A DNA stretch of 64,000 bases, taken from Acholoe squamosa (taxonomy: Eukaryota; Annelida; Polychaeta; Phyllodocida; Polynoidae). The DNA is taken from the NCBI GenBank assembly GCA_949317995.1, contig OX439039.1, forward strand, positions 13,383,282 through 13,447,281, given 5' to 3'. A model generated the notes under the pieces. The model searched no databases. It was given only the letters and a program-made list of their open reading frames with translations, and was not told the origin of the DNA. This document shows positions 25,501 to 33,822 of this stretch, piece by piece. The translations under genes and the position numbers were made by a program. Within the stretch, counting starts at the first letter, position 1. Each line of letters starts with the position of its first letter.

Positions 25501-27891
25501 CTTGGTGACCTTTGCTGGTTGATGAAGCAATGCAGAGTGTTTCCCTTTACACTCCTTTTCTTGACAGCCTTTTGGTCTTTTACACTCCTTAGAAGTGTGA
25601 TTACCAAAGTCAAGACAATTGAAACATAGTCTTTTCTCTTTCACAACTTCCCATCTCTTTTCCAGGGACATCTTCTTAAACTTGTCACATCCACTCACTC
25701 TGTGACCATCAGCATCACATATACGGCACTTGTATTCCTTGGGCTTGTTCTCTTTTTGGGTCTGATCAACAGATTTGGCTTTGACATCTTTGCTTTGGGT
25801 GTCAGTATCAGTCACACTAACATTAAAGCTTGATCCTTTCTTCTTGGACTGGGAAGGCTTACCCTTTGGTTCCTTGGTGACTGACCCTACATTCCCAAAT
25901 ACTGGGTCATTAGCCTCTCCAGCTACCATCTCAAGGAACTGGACAAATTCATCAAAGTTTGGGTATTCCCCAAATCTCTCACGGATCTTAAAGGCCTCCT
26001 TACGCCATCGAGTTTGGATATACAATGGCAGTCTTGTCAAGATCTTCACCATTCTATCTTGAGATTCTACCTCTTTGAGTTTATTCATAGCTCGAAGTGT
26101 TTCCAAGCAGCCCCTAACATCATCAGCAAAGTCCTGAAGAGCTTCACCATCATTTGGCTTCACTGCTGGGCCTTCAGTTATCTTTGAGACCCATGCCTTT
26201 GAGATCACAAAGTCATTACCAAACCTCTGTTTCAGCAGGCTTCTGGCCTTCTTATAGCCTTCTGACGGGGCCATTAATGCACATGGCTGTATTACCTTTG
26301 ACGCCTTTCCTGTGCAATACTCAAACAGTCTGTTCAGTTTATCACTAGCCTCAATATTGGCCTTATCTACACTAGCATCAAAGGCATTCATAAAGGTCCA
26401 GTACTTCATAGGATCCCCATCAAATTTCATCAGGCTAGTCTTTGGTAGACGAATAACATCTAGCATCTGACGTTGGATTATCTGGGATTCTAAGGCTGAC
26501 TGACTTTTCTCTTGGATTTCACCAAGAGTTTGATTTATACCCTTGAGGTTGGGGTCTGATGGCTGTTTCTCACTATTCCTATCTGAAGCTTGTGGTGATT
26601 TCACTAACTCCACAATCTGAGCTACTTGTCCAATGGTGAATGTCTCATCTGATCTTCTATCATTGTAACCTGTTATAGGTGATCCTGACCATTCAGGTGC
26701 AAAAGGGTTTTGGTAACCTGCTATAGGTGACCCTGACCACTCAGGTGCAAAAGGGTTGAGCTTTGATTTCCTCACTTCTGGTTCTTTCTCATTTGAACTA
26801 AAGGTGGTAGGTTTTCTGGCAGTACTAGTACCTATAGGACCCCCCGAATGATGAGAAACCCCATTGTCATTAGCTGAAGTGAATATACCCCCACACTGCA
26901 ACTTTACATCAGTATCATCTCTAGCAACAGCATTTTTAGACAAAGAAGCAAAGCTATTACCAAAATGTCTATCAGGAATATTTTGACTGACCTTTGATCC
27001 TTTATACACATAATCAGGATACTCAACAAACTTGGTCAGGGCATCTTCTTCAGCTGCTGCAGCCTCAAGTTCAAACTGCATTTGTAGTTGTTGACGGCGT
27101 AGTTCCATTTTCTTCCTTTCACGCTCCAGCCACAGCTCCTTCTGCCTGCGCTGATGTTCAGCCTCTTCCTGCTGACGTTCAGCCTCTTCCCGAATCTGTT
27201 CTTCTCGGCGGCGTGCCTCTGCTCGCTGCTGTTCTTCTCGACGGCGTGCCTCTGCTTGCTGCTCTTCAACATCTTGTTCTAGTTGTAGCTGGGTAAGTTC
27301 AAGCTCTTGTAACTCCCAGAGAGCTTTAGCCTTGACTTCAAGAGCAGCCCGTTTTGCAACTGCCTTAGCTCGTGTGCTTGATGCCCTTGATGCCCTGGAG
27401 GTGGCACCAGAGCCAACCTGAGACACACTGTCATGAGCATAAATACTGTCCTGCAGTCTCTGCTGTTCCAGGAGAATGTCATACTGTTTCTTTGTGTCAA
27501 CAAACCTTCCCTCCATTTGGGAATACACAGCCTCTTCAGTTGAGGCCCTATCAGGTTGAATGTCCACTACTAAATCCATGATCTCCTGATGCACTGAATA
27601 GAAGTTTGAGAATGCAGTTGCCATTTTCTCAACTGCAACTTGGAGTTCAGGCAGTCCAGCATCCTTGTTCATCAGATGAATCACCATATCAATTTTCTTA
27701 GTTAAATGTCCAGCATACCCACCTCTTGAGCGGCGCAGTGTCACCAGTTGTTCAGTCTTGACACTATGTGGATCCAACATCCTGCTTGATTCCCTGTGCC
27801 TGGAACCAATCTGTGACATGATGACTTGCTTAGTCCTTGCTGAGGATCCTTGAAGACTATTCTTTGTACCAAATGTGGTGGCCTTGGCCAA
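22537..27891 (-). CDS. BEL/Pao Gag-Pol polyprotein without RNase H
   Basis: A 1784-codon open frame. Order along the protein: a Gln/Glu/Arg-rich coiled coil; a DUF1759-type Gag region (LMKFDGDPMKYWTFMNAFD); CCHC-type knuckles (CRICDADGHRVSGC, CFNCLDFGNHTSKEC); an aspartic protease with ALLDPGSNKTF; a Pao reverse transcriptase with KLRIVFDCAAEY, GDIEAMFHQV and FYADDC; then an integrase with CIICKKLRG, GVDCFGP, RSDNGTNF and GGVWER, i.e. a full D,D,E set. Between the RT end (LEEFKVRRCL) and the integrase finger (GRPLVNKVL) the RNase H domain and the first His residues of the integrase finger are missing, at about 23540-23580. The first ATG lies 18 bases inside the LTR; another in-frame ATG is at 27819. 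Confidence 0.9.
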   Translation of the reverse strand: MAKATTFGTKNSLQGSSARTKQVIMSQIGSRHRESSRMLDPHSVKTEQLVTLRRSRGGYAGHLTKKIDMVIHLMNKDAGLPELQVAVEKMATAFSNFYSVHQEIMDLVVDIQPDRASTEEAVYSQMEGRFVDTKKQYDILLEQQRLQDSIYAHDSVSQVGSGATSRASRASSTRAKAVAKRAALEVKAKALWELQELELTQLQLEQDVEEQQAEARRREEQQRAEARRREEQIREEAERQQEEAEHQRRQKELWLERERKKMELRRQQLQMQFELEAAAAEEDALTKFVEYPDYVYKGSKVSQNIPDRHFGNSFASLSKNAVARDDTDVKLQCGGIFTSANDNGVSHHSGGPIGTSTARKPTTFSSNEKEPEVRKSKLNPFAPEWSGSPIAGYQNPFAPEWSGSPITGYNDRRSDETFTIGQVAQIVELVKSPQASDRNSEKQPSDPNLKGINQTLGEIQEKSQSALESQIIQRQMLDVIRLPKTSLMKFDGDPMKYWTFMNAFDASVDKANIEASDKLNRLFEYCTGKASKVIQPCALMAPSEGYKKARSLLKQRFGNDFVISKAWVSKITEGPAVKPNDGEALQDFADDVRGCLETLRAMNKLKEVESQDRMVKILTRLPLYIQTRWRKEAFKIRERFGEYPNFDEFVQFLEMVAGEANDPVFGNVGSVTKEPKGKPSQSKKKGSSFNVSVTDTDTQSKDVKAKSVDQTQKENKPKEYKCRICDADGHRVSGCDKFKKMSLEKRWEVVKEKRLCFNCLDFGNHTSKECKRPKGCQEKECKGKHSALLHQPAKVTKSESSKDEEQKEDQKSQDKQVEAKSYACGQSDIVSSKVALPIVSVYVRGKGQSNYIRTHALLDPGSNKTFCSKDLVKQLEVKGEKTSLSLETLGEGKDMDSLEISLEVTATTGPKKKRRVVQLPRVYALTRFPKLRDSIPSSGDVKKWDHLKDLTVFHKEKSDVTLLIGQDVPDALIPLELRRGRENEPYATRTILGWTLNGPLQGENQDGSALCNFIQADQGPDISLEAQVEQFWKLDVAQTLAGSLPQMSQDDKRVLDVWNGSIKLKDNHYEMDIPFKVTPPDLQDNKKMAEKRLQSLGRRLSKDANLHKLYKEGIEDLVQKGYAEPVQENEDDSSVKWYIPHHSVTSPNKPGKLRIVFDCAAEYCGTSLNKQVLQGPDMTNKLIGVLLRFREDHIAIMGDIEAMFHQVRVSPQHRDVLRFLWWKDGNPDLPPETYRMAVHLFGGVWSPSCASFALKHTAEDHKTEFDEETVKTVMENFYADDCLKSVSTVNQAKRLLDELCQLLSLGGFRLTKWISNNKEVIESVSPEDRAKEVKDLDLDSEALPVERALGVQWDTHEDVFGIKIKEKEVIFTRRGLLRVVSSVYDPLGFVCPFILQAKKIFQDECKRDKSWDDELEPDNVKKWKRWLEELPHLEEFKVRRCLVPQGRPLVNKVLQKCIICKKLRGQLGVQKMADLPTDRVTPHKPPFTYTGVDCFGPFYVKRGRSQEKRYGCLFTCLTTRAIHIEILSSMDGDSFINSLIRFISRRGKPEKIRSDNGTNFVGGNKELRESIQRWNQDHTTQESLLIREIKWEFNPPAASHMGGVWERQIRTVCKVLNSILKDQVLDDERLNTVFCEVEYIVNGRPLTPVSDDPKDLKPLTPNDLLQLGVGLRAPPGTFRKEDMYSRRWRHVQYLADQFWKRWVKEYLPTLQLRQKWLDTKRNIQTDDLVLVMDENLARNSWPLGRVVKAFPGKDGLVRSAEVKTATNVLVRPIDKLCLLESVTS

Positions 27892-28681
27892 TGATTGCAG
27901 ACAAAGTCTTTGTTACAAGTTGACTTGTTGACAGGTTTATTGCTGAAGTAGCCACAGGAGGCCTAATCCCCTTTGGTAGACACTTATTTCCTATGGTTGT
28001 CACAGTAGCACATAGTAACACACAAATGTCCTCAGGTAATATAACATTTCAGCATAGAGTCCATTGAACATAACTGTGTGCAATAACATTCAGTAGTCCA
28101 ACCTTAGCATGGATATATCCTTCAGGGTAATCTGGTATAATAACCTTCAGGGTAATAACCTGTACAAAGAATATTGCCTCCTCTTAGTCCTCAGGTACAA
28201 AGTCCAGTATATCAGCAAGGTAGTCCATAGGGTTGATGTGAACAGCACAGATCAGATGTAGTGATTGAAGAGGAAAGAGAGGGACCTGCTTTTATATGCT
28301 ATCTAAAGGCTGAGATCAGAGTCTCACATCATCCAGAAGTATGAGGTCAGACTGATGTCAGATAGGGAGACAAACAGGTGACTGATGATATCAGCTAAAA
28401 GGATGAAGTAAGCACACTGAGTGGTACACATGAGACAAGTATGACATCAGCAGGCATGAGATCAGCCAGTGGATATGTTCCAAGAATGCTGATGTAGGAT
28501 TACCACATAATACTAGGTCATTGAAACATACAACCATCAACATACCTTTACTGTACTTTGATTATAACCCATTTAGTTATAAACTATGACATTCTCAATG
28601 TTACAGATATACACCAGAAAATACAAACTTTATTTTATGACAATCTATACAACCCTACTGTATTCTTTACCTTACACTACA
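27874..28681 (-). repeat. BEL 5' LTR with TATA-like promoter
   Basis: The promoter-bearing LTR in the element's orientation. On the minus strand a catataaaagc TATA-like box lies near 28290-28300. The polyprotein's first ATG (27891) falls in its last 18 bases, so the primer-binding region would be translated if that start is used. Confidence 0.9.
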
Positions 28682-28686
28682 CATGA
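28682..28686. other. Right target-site duplication of BEL element
   Basis: catga directly follows the right LTR and matches 21415-21419. Confidence 0.85.
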
Positions 28687-28790
28687 CGAGTGTGTGTTAG
28701 TGAAGGATAATTACACAAGGCCATAGGCCGAGTGTAATTAGCCTTTGCTAACACACACGAATCATGAATTATCCATTGACTACTTATTTT
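28687..28790. mobile_element. Palindromic repeat, copy 2, split by BEL
   Basis: The core hairpin (gtgtgtgttag ... ctaacacacac, with inner ataattacac and gtgtaatta) matches copy 1. Its right flank atcatgaattatccattga is the reverse complement of tcaatggataattcatga at 21402-21419, on the far side of the BEL element. Removing the retrotransposon and one catga would reunite the two arms of a longer palindrome. The BEL element therefore inserted into the left arm of this repeat. Confidence 0.8.
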
Positions 28791-28879
28791 ATACCACGAA
28801 ACCAATAAATAATCAATAGAATACCAATAAATTCAAGTTGAAAACAAAAATTATTCCCCCTTCCCTGGGTCTCGAAGCC

Positions 28880-29180
28880 AGCCATAGTGTGTGTACACAG
28901 GTACATACACCTCCTCGTCGCCCAGCAGCGAACAGCGACAGCGCCCGTCTCGGCTTGGCTTTGTTTGAATGCGTCTCGCAGTTATGTTTGTGTATAATAC
29001 ACCTCGTCGCCGGCAGCGGACAGCTACAGCACACACGGCGAAAAAAGATGCGCCCGGACCGTGTTAGACTAGATGTACACCTCGTCGCCCGGCAGCGGAG
29101 AGCTAAAGCTTTGAATGCTTCTCGCGGTTATGTTTGTGTATAATACACCTCGTCACCCGGCAGCGGACAGCGACAGCGCA
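28880..29180. repeat. G/C-rich imperfect tandem repeats
   Basis: About four degenerate units contain acacctcgtcgcc, cggcagcggacagc and gtttgtgtataatacacctc. They lie just left of a tRNA-like promoter, so they may be the body of a SINE family. Overlapping ORFs on both strands are by-products of the repeat and show no domain. Confidence 0.65.
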
Positions 29181-29198
29181 CACGGCGAAAAAAAACAT

Positions 29199-29268
29199 GT
29201 GCCCGGACAAGGGCTCGATCCGCGGACCTCTGAGGGCTGAGCGCTAACCGCTAGACCACCGCGTCTCC
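29199..29268 (-). mobile_element. tRNA-derived SINE-like head
   Basis: On the minus strand, TGGTCTAGCGG (29249-29259) and GGATCGAGCCC (29211-29221) fit pol III A and B boxes at tRNA-like spacing. The ends do not pair into an acceptor stem, so a tRNA-derived SINE is more likely than a functional tRNA. Confidence 0.6.
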
Positions 29269-29393
29269 TCCTTCAGCGCCCGTCTCGGCTTGGCTAGGTT
29301 TGACAGTAGGGAACAAAAATATATGCCCAGACCTGGACTCGTCCCGCCTACCTCTACAAGGTTACCAAGCAAACCCAGACCATCACACGTCAG

Positions 29394-29465
29394 TCCCTGT
29401 GGCGCACTGCATAGGGGGTTGGACTAGGGATCTTAGGCTGCAGGTTCGAGCCCTGCCCTGGTCAA
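29394..29465 (+). mobile_element. Second tRNA-derived SINE-like head
   Basis: tggcgcactgcatagggg resembles an A box and ggttcgagccc (29443-29453) is a near-consensus B box. No convincing cloverleaf acceptor stem forms. The body may continue to about 29580. Confidence 0.5.
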
Positions 29466-29523
29466 GTCTATCATGGGTTTTAACATGTAACATATGACAT
29501 GGAAGGACATGAGAGGCGTGCGA

Positions 29524-29569
29524 GTTATCCATGGATAACTGCATGGGGTGCAGGTTATCCATGGATAAC
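29524..29569. repeat. Two 16-bp perfect palindromes
   Basis: gttatccatggataac is a perfect palindrome found at 29524-29539 and again at 29554-29569, each followed by tgca. Its half-site ggataa/ttatcc also recurs near 20850-21090 and in the palindromic repeat flanks. Confidence 0.85.
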
Positions 29570-30036
29570 TGCACACCTTCCAAAACTCATGCTACAGCAT
29601 TCATGCTGTGCAATATCGACAGATATGTGCATGGGAATATCCACCAAAAAGTACTGAGCAACCCAGAAATCGTGGTATAAAGAAGAATAACAGATCAGTT
29701 TGAACTAGAAAAATTATGGGGAATTAATGACATATTACATAAAGGCTCACCATCACATAAACTATTGATCAGATCAGAGGCATAAAGATAACATGTACCT
29801 TTATATCTCTGATCAGATCTACTAGTATTATCTACATATGATTTTATTGCCCATGGGCTTCCCTGGCCGAACTCATCGTTTCTATACCCTATTTGCTTTC
29901 TAATGAGGGGTCTCAGGCATTATTATGAAGTTACAGTGGATAATGAGGGCGTGGAAAATGTGATTCAAGTTTTCCATGCCCCCGTGATGATTCCCTCTGC
30001 TCAACTAAAGGGGGGAAAAGACAAGGAAATACTCAC

Positions 30037-30089
30037 GGTAGCAGATGGGCATAGGGTAAGGATCACACTGTCCCGATGCAGTATACATT
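30037..30089 (-). CDS. Possible short second half of a sushi exon
   Basis: Minus-strand sequence bounded by a tag acceptor and a gtgagt donor encodes MYTASGQCDPYPMPICY in one frame, which resembles the C-terminal half of a sushi module (a TASGQ-type turn and a final Cys). Its phase does not match the donor of the exon at 30909 with the acceptor I chose, and the usual Trp is replaced by Cys. It may be a decayed or misplaced exon. Confidence 0.28.
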
Positions 30090-30098
30090 CTATCTCAA

Positions 30099-30900
30099 AT
30101 GTGGTAAAGGTGAGGTAGCTGTAGTACGGAATCAGCGGCAGAGGGATTCCATTCATTTTAACCTGCCAATGCAACAAATTAATAGGCACTTCAGAATTCC
30201 CAGTCACTTTTCCTTTATATCGCACAAAACAGTTAAGCTGTCACCAGCCTGGTGCTAGCCAACTTGGCAGGTGTTTCTTTTCTACCGTCAGAAAATGCTC
30301 TTTTGAGGTTCTTAAGTTCTCCGAACTTTAATTGGTATTAAATGAATGAAAATGTCAAAACAAAAACTCCCAAACATCTTTTTCAACATTCTCCAAAAAT
30401 GATTATTTCAAAGTTAAAAGAAGTTGACACTAAAAAACAAACTAATCAACGTTTTAACAAATGTTGAAAATTTGAACATTACAAAACAATAAATATATGT
30501 TCAAAAATGATTTTAAGGATAAGAAAAAACGTTTTTCCAAACATTTTTTCAAACGTTTAAATATCCTTTTTGCGAAGTGACATGAAGTTAATGCGACAAT
30601 TGAGCAAAGTTAATCTGTATATTTCTATATCTGGAAATGGACTATACGGAATGACGTGTAGACCTGCCCGTAGGTAAGTAGACTGAGTATCGTCTCAATA
30701 TTGGCACATTGTCCACAGATAGCCACTTATAGAGGCTATAGTAGGTAAGCCGCCCAACACTATTATCACATACTTAATTGGTAAAAGAAATAAGCATGGG
30801 ACTCTGAGAAATGGGTAATAAAACATCACATGAAGTTTGGTTCTTCTATCCTGAATAATAGAAGAAGAGACAAGTTATGCAAAAACTGACTGAGTGAGAA
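30099..30900. other. Intron-like A/T-rich sequence
   Basis: Sequence between the two sushi-like segments. I see no ORF with domain content and no clear repeat, other than A-rich runs near 30340-30560. Confidence 0.4.
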
Positions 30901-30908
30901 TTCCATAC

Positions 30909-31027
30909 CAGATAGCCGGGGTTACAAGTGTAGGTAACCTTTTCCTCAAACTGTGGCGGATCCCCAGGCGGATATGGAGTGGTAGACGTTATTGTTGCGT
31001 AGTCAAGTTCAGGTGGATCCGGGCATT
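30909..31027 (-). CDS. Sushi/CCP half-domain exon of host gene
   Basis: A minus-strand exon of 119 bases between a ctcag acceptor and a gtatgg donor. It encodes CPDPPELDYATITSTTPYP, then EEKVTYTCNPGYL, the first half of a sushi domain with Cys1, Cys2 and the YTCNPGY strand. The rest of the module must be on another exon. Strand and domain type agree with the exon at 21194-21382, so both probably belong to one gene of complement or adhesion type. Confidence 0.6.
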
Positions 31028-31880
31028 CTGAGACTGAGAACAGGAATTTTATTTTATTTTAACAGGCAATCATTTTTAAGGAGCAACAACTAAGAGAAAG
31101 TATAATATTTCAAAACACATAACGATAATTATGAGAAAAGGCATGTTTATAAAATTTTAATTCTCTAATGAAATTTCATGAATAATGCAATAAAAATTTA
31201 GGTTTATAGTTTATAGTATTTATAGGTATAAAACACTCAAATTTAACAATTGAATGTTGAAAACGATTTCATTCTGTTCACATAAGTTTTCTTTTACGTT
31301 CAAAACTGGTTATAGAATGTGGATTTTTGACTGCTTCAGCCCACAGTACCCTTAGGGTACCAGATGAAGCAAAATTTTCATGCCGTGAAGCAGTGAGGAA
31401 AGTGCCAGCTAACTCGACCTGATATAAAGACAATTTAACAAATATATTTTCAGAACTTTATAATGTTTTACCAACTTGATTGTTCCTAATATTTTACTAT
31501 TGTAGTTTGCTTTACTTTGTATTTTGGTAAAACGTTTTATAGCCTGAAAAGTTGTCAGTGAAATTGAAATGGCCGCCATTTTGGATATCAGTTCAGATAG
31601 ATCGGGGCCCTTACTGATGTTTCTCATGGCGCAAATATCTCAATCTGTGCAAATCTAGATTGTATCCTCCGAGAGCTTTAATCTGATAGGTCATATGTTA
31701 ATTTCTGATGAGTAGTTGCAGAGAAAACAATAAAACTCAAACCTCCGAGAGTATCTGCTGGGAGAGTGTAGAATTGTTTGAGCTTGCTATGTTACGCACT
31801 GTTGCTATGTTATGCACTGTTGCTAAGTTACGCACTGTTGCTAAGTTACGTGACCCTAAGTTACACGCTTCTGATGTGTG
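31028..31880. other. No supported feature
   Basis: Intron or intergenic sequence. A short ttgctatgttacgcactg-type repeat occurs three times near 31785-31850. I see no gene. Confidence 0.4.
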
Positions 31881-32316
31881 CCCGGGGGGGGGCACTTCAA
31901 TTTTTTTTGATACGGGTGTGTGGCTGAACCCCCGACTAACCTTACCCTTGCTAGGGCCCTCAATCGCGGGTTTTTTCTTCAAAACCCTACCCTTGCTAGG
32001 GAACTTTTGACATAACAGTCTTAGATTTTGCTCAAAATATCTTAAATTGACCTTGTTTTGGAGAAGATTTGAATTTTGTTCATGCTATTTTCATGAAAAC
32101 TGGGAAAATATTCATGAAAATTTCTGAATTTTCCACTTAAATCGGGGTATTTTGCTCAAAGTTGACCCTTGCTAGGGACATTTTGCTCAAAAGTAGACCC
32201 TTGCTAGGGACATTTTGGTCTGAAACCAGAGGCTTGGTAGGGACATTTGGCTGAAAAAGTACCCTTGCCAGCCGCACATATGTGTATGTCCAACATAGGG
32301 AGTGCCCCCCCCCGGG
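31881..32316. mobile_element. Foldback element with 16-bp inverted ends
   Basis: The outer arms cccgggggggggcact (31881-31896) and agtgcccccccccggg (32301-32316) are exact reverse complements. The interior repeats cccttgctagggacattttg at least five times. Related degenerate copies appear near 34545-34900 and 35805-35860, sharing acccttgccaac(a/c)gcaca. Short length and lack of an ORF suit a non-autonomous DNA element. Confidence 0.7.
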
Positions 32317-32400
32317 ATGTATGGCACCAGGGGGAAATATCTGGTGCAATAAGGTATGGTGCAATGGGGGGTCCACATCTATGGTCCAAGTGCAGTGCAT

Positions 32401-32613
32401 AGATCTACTGTTCCCCAACCCCTAGTCGCGAAGCCACTAGTTATTGTTTCAAAGATGCATTTCAAAAAGTGGTTAGTACCGCCAGAGACAGAACTATAGC
32501 GATATATCAATTTCATGTCGAGAACACATGTGCTTTCTTGAAAAGACAGTATACGTTAGAGTCGGTCGACACGTTGTTTTCTGTTCTAGAAGAGAATGTT
32601 GTGTAGTGAAGCA
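32401..32613 (+). CDS. Orphan ORF A overlapping ORF B
   Basis: An open stretch of about 70 codons without an obvious ATG, ending in VLEENVV and a TAG at 32611-32613. Its composition (FKDAFQKVVSTARDRTIAIY) looks protein-like and helical. Its stop overlaps the ATG of ORF B. It may be the 3' part of a gene or exon cut at the foldback element. I do not recognise it. Confidence 0.3.
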
Positions 32614-32940
32614 CCTTTATACCCCCGTGTAGAAGCTGCTCGTCTGAGAAGTATCATGTCCAGACAAACCGAATGGAGTACTTGGTATAGTTCTTCGGTG
32701 GATTCCACTTGTGATATCGATGAGATGTGGATGGGGAATATGGCTTACAACTATCCCTCATTTCAAAAGGACACTTGCTCCAAAGTTGTACACCAAGATT
32801 ACACCATGTACAGTCTGAATTATGAGAAAAAAAAGTTGAATGTACACATCTCAATGTGTAAGTTTTGTCGTGTTCCTCTCCGATATTCAACCATGTTATG
32901 TAGAGAGTGTCAACTTGAATTCCCCAACTTGTCATTATAA
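32596..32940 (+). CDS. Orphan ORF B with CxxC-x10-CxxC motif
   Basis: A 114-residue ORF from ATG 32596, which lies inside the end of ORF A in another frame; a second ATG at 32656 is possible. The C-terminal part has a compact zinc-ribbon-like CKFCRVPLRYSTMLCREC. The middle (WMGNMAYNYPSFQKDTCSK) is protein-like. No intron signals are evident within it. I do not recognise the family. The overlap of two frames at a start/stop is more typical of a virus-derived sequence than of a spliced host gene. Confidence 0.4.
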   Translation: MLCSEAPLYPRVEAARLRSIMSRQTEWSTWYSSSVDSTCDIDEMWMGNMAYNYPSFQKDTCSKVVHQDYTMYSLNYEKKKLNVHISMCKFCRVPLRYSTMLCRECQLEFPNLSL

Positions 32941-33042
32941 TTGAACGAAATGAAAAATATGAAAATAACAAACAAAGTGAAATGTGTACATAAAAATGTG
33001 TATTCCTTACCTTATTATGTAAGTGTTTTTTTTCCCAATAGA

Positions 33043-33072
33043 CCCGCCCCTGTTTCAAGGGGCGGGTCTTTT
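33043..33072. terminator. G/C-rich hairpin followed by T run
   Basis: gacccgcccc and ggggcgggtc form a perfect 10-bp stem around an eight-base loop, followed by ttttgg and then a long T run. It lies about 100 bases after orphan ORF B. In a virus-derived sequence it could be a transcript end or replication stem-loop; it could also be a small foldback repeat. Confidence 0.4.
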
Positions 33073-33319
33073 GGTTAAATTTTTTTTTTTTTAAACCCCA
33101 ATAAATACCCCAAAGGACCCCCTCCCCACCCAAAGGGCCCCCCACCCCTCCCCATACTATTAGGGCCCCCCAATATTTTTTCCCATTTTTTTTTTTTTGC
33201 AAGCTTTCAGCTTGCCTTTTTTCATCTATAAAAAAAATATCTCACTATAAGTCACACTCTCATCTACATAATAAACCATGCCTCTTTATGCTAAGGTCAC
33301 ATGACCAAATTTCAAATTT

Positions 33320-33700
33320 CCCACCAAAATGCTAACCTCTGATTGGTCCATTCAAATTAGAGTCACGTGACCTTATTTGCATAATAGAGGTCATGTGACC
33401 TAAACAGCCAGCCAATAAGAGGGCACCATTTTGGCGGGAAACCACAGGGGGTAAGGTTCACATGACCATTTTTGAATTTCCTGCCAAAAGGAAGGGCTCT
33501 GATTGGTCCATTTTGGCACCACACCACTGGGGGTCTAGGTCATGTGACCCCACATTTGAATTTCCCGCCAAAAGGGAGCCCTCTCATTGGCTGCAGGTCG
33601 GGTCAGGTGACCCCTATTTGAATTTCCCGCCAAAAGGGAGGCCTCTGATTGGCTGATTTGAATTTCCCGCCAAAAGGAGGCCTCTGATTGGCTGCAGGTC
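33320..33700. repeat. Degenerate array of E2F, CCAAT and E-box-like sites
   Basis: About six units combine tttgaatttcccgccaaaa (E2F-type TTTCCCGCC) with cctctgattggctg (inverted CCAAT). Several units also carry gtcacgtgacc, gtcatgtgacc or gtcaggtgacc (E-box palindrome). The last two units, at about 33617-33700, are nearly identical. The array is either a repetitive promoter-like region or a satellite that happens to hold these sites. Confidence 0.7.
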
Positions 33701-33822
33701 GAGTGAGTAATAAACAGTACTTAACTATAGTCCCATTCTGATACATACTAAACTACTTTAGGGGTATGGTAATTACACTTTTACGTTCATGTTCCCGTGG
33801 GACTCAGACCTAGGTCTTCGGG

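Larger units (their letters stand above)
21420..28681 (-). mobile_element. BEL/Pao LTR retrotransposon (7.26 kb)
   Basis: A complete minus-strand element: 808-bp LTRs at 21420-22227 (3') and 27874-28681 (5'), bounded by TG...CA ends and flanked by the 5-bp duplication catga. Reading both LTRs side by side I see one mismatch (g at 21820, a at 28274), so insertion was recent. One ORF encodes a Gag-Pol polyprotein of BEL/Pao type. It lies in the interval between two sushi exons and has split an older palindromic repeat. RNase H is deleted from its pol, so it probably depended on another copy for mobilisation. Confidence 0.93.

Noticed and set aside
26994-27581. Plus-strand ORFs antisense to BEL Gag
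   Set aside because: They mirror the Gln/Glu/Arg-rich coiled coil and Ala-rich stretches of Gag; no independent coding signal.
29199-29465. Functional tRNA genes
   Set aside because: A and B boxes are present but acceptor stems do not pair and no anticodon arm is convincing; SINE heads fit better.
30001-30225. 74-codon minus-strand ORF as a gene
   Set aside because: Its frame differs from the sushi-like frame in the same region and contains no domain.
32654-33202. 182-codon minus-strand ORF
   Set aside because: It runs across G/C hairpin and poly-C/poly-T tracts and is antisense to the better-supported orphan ORF B; composition is repeat-driven.
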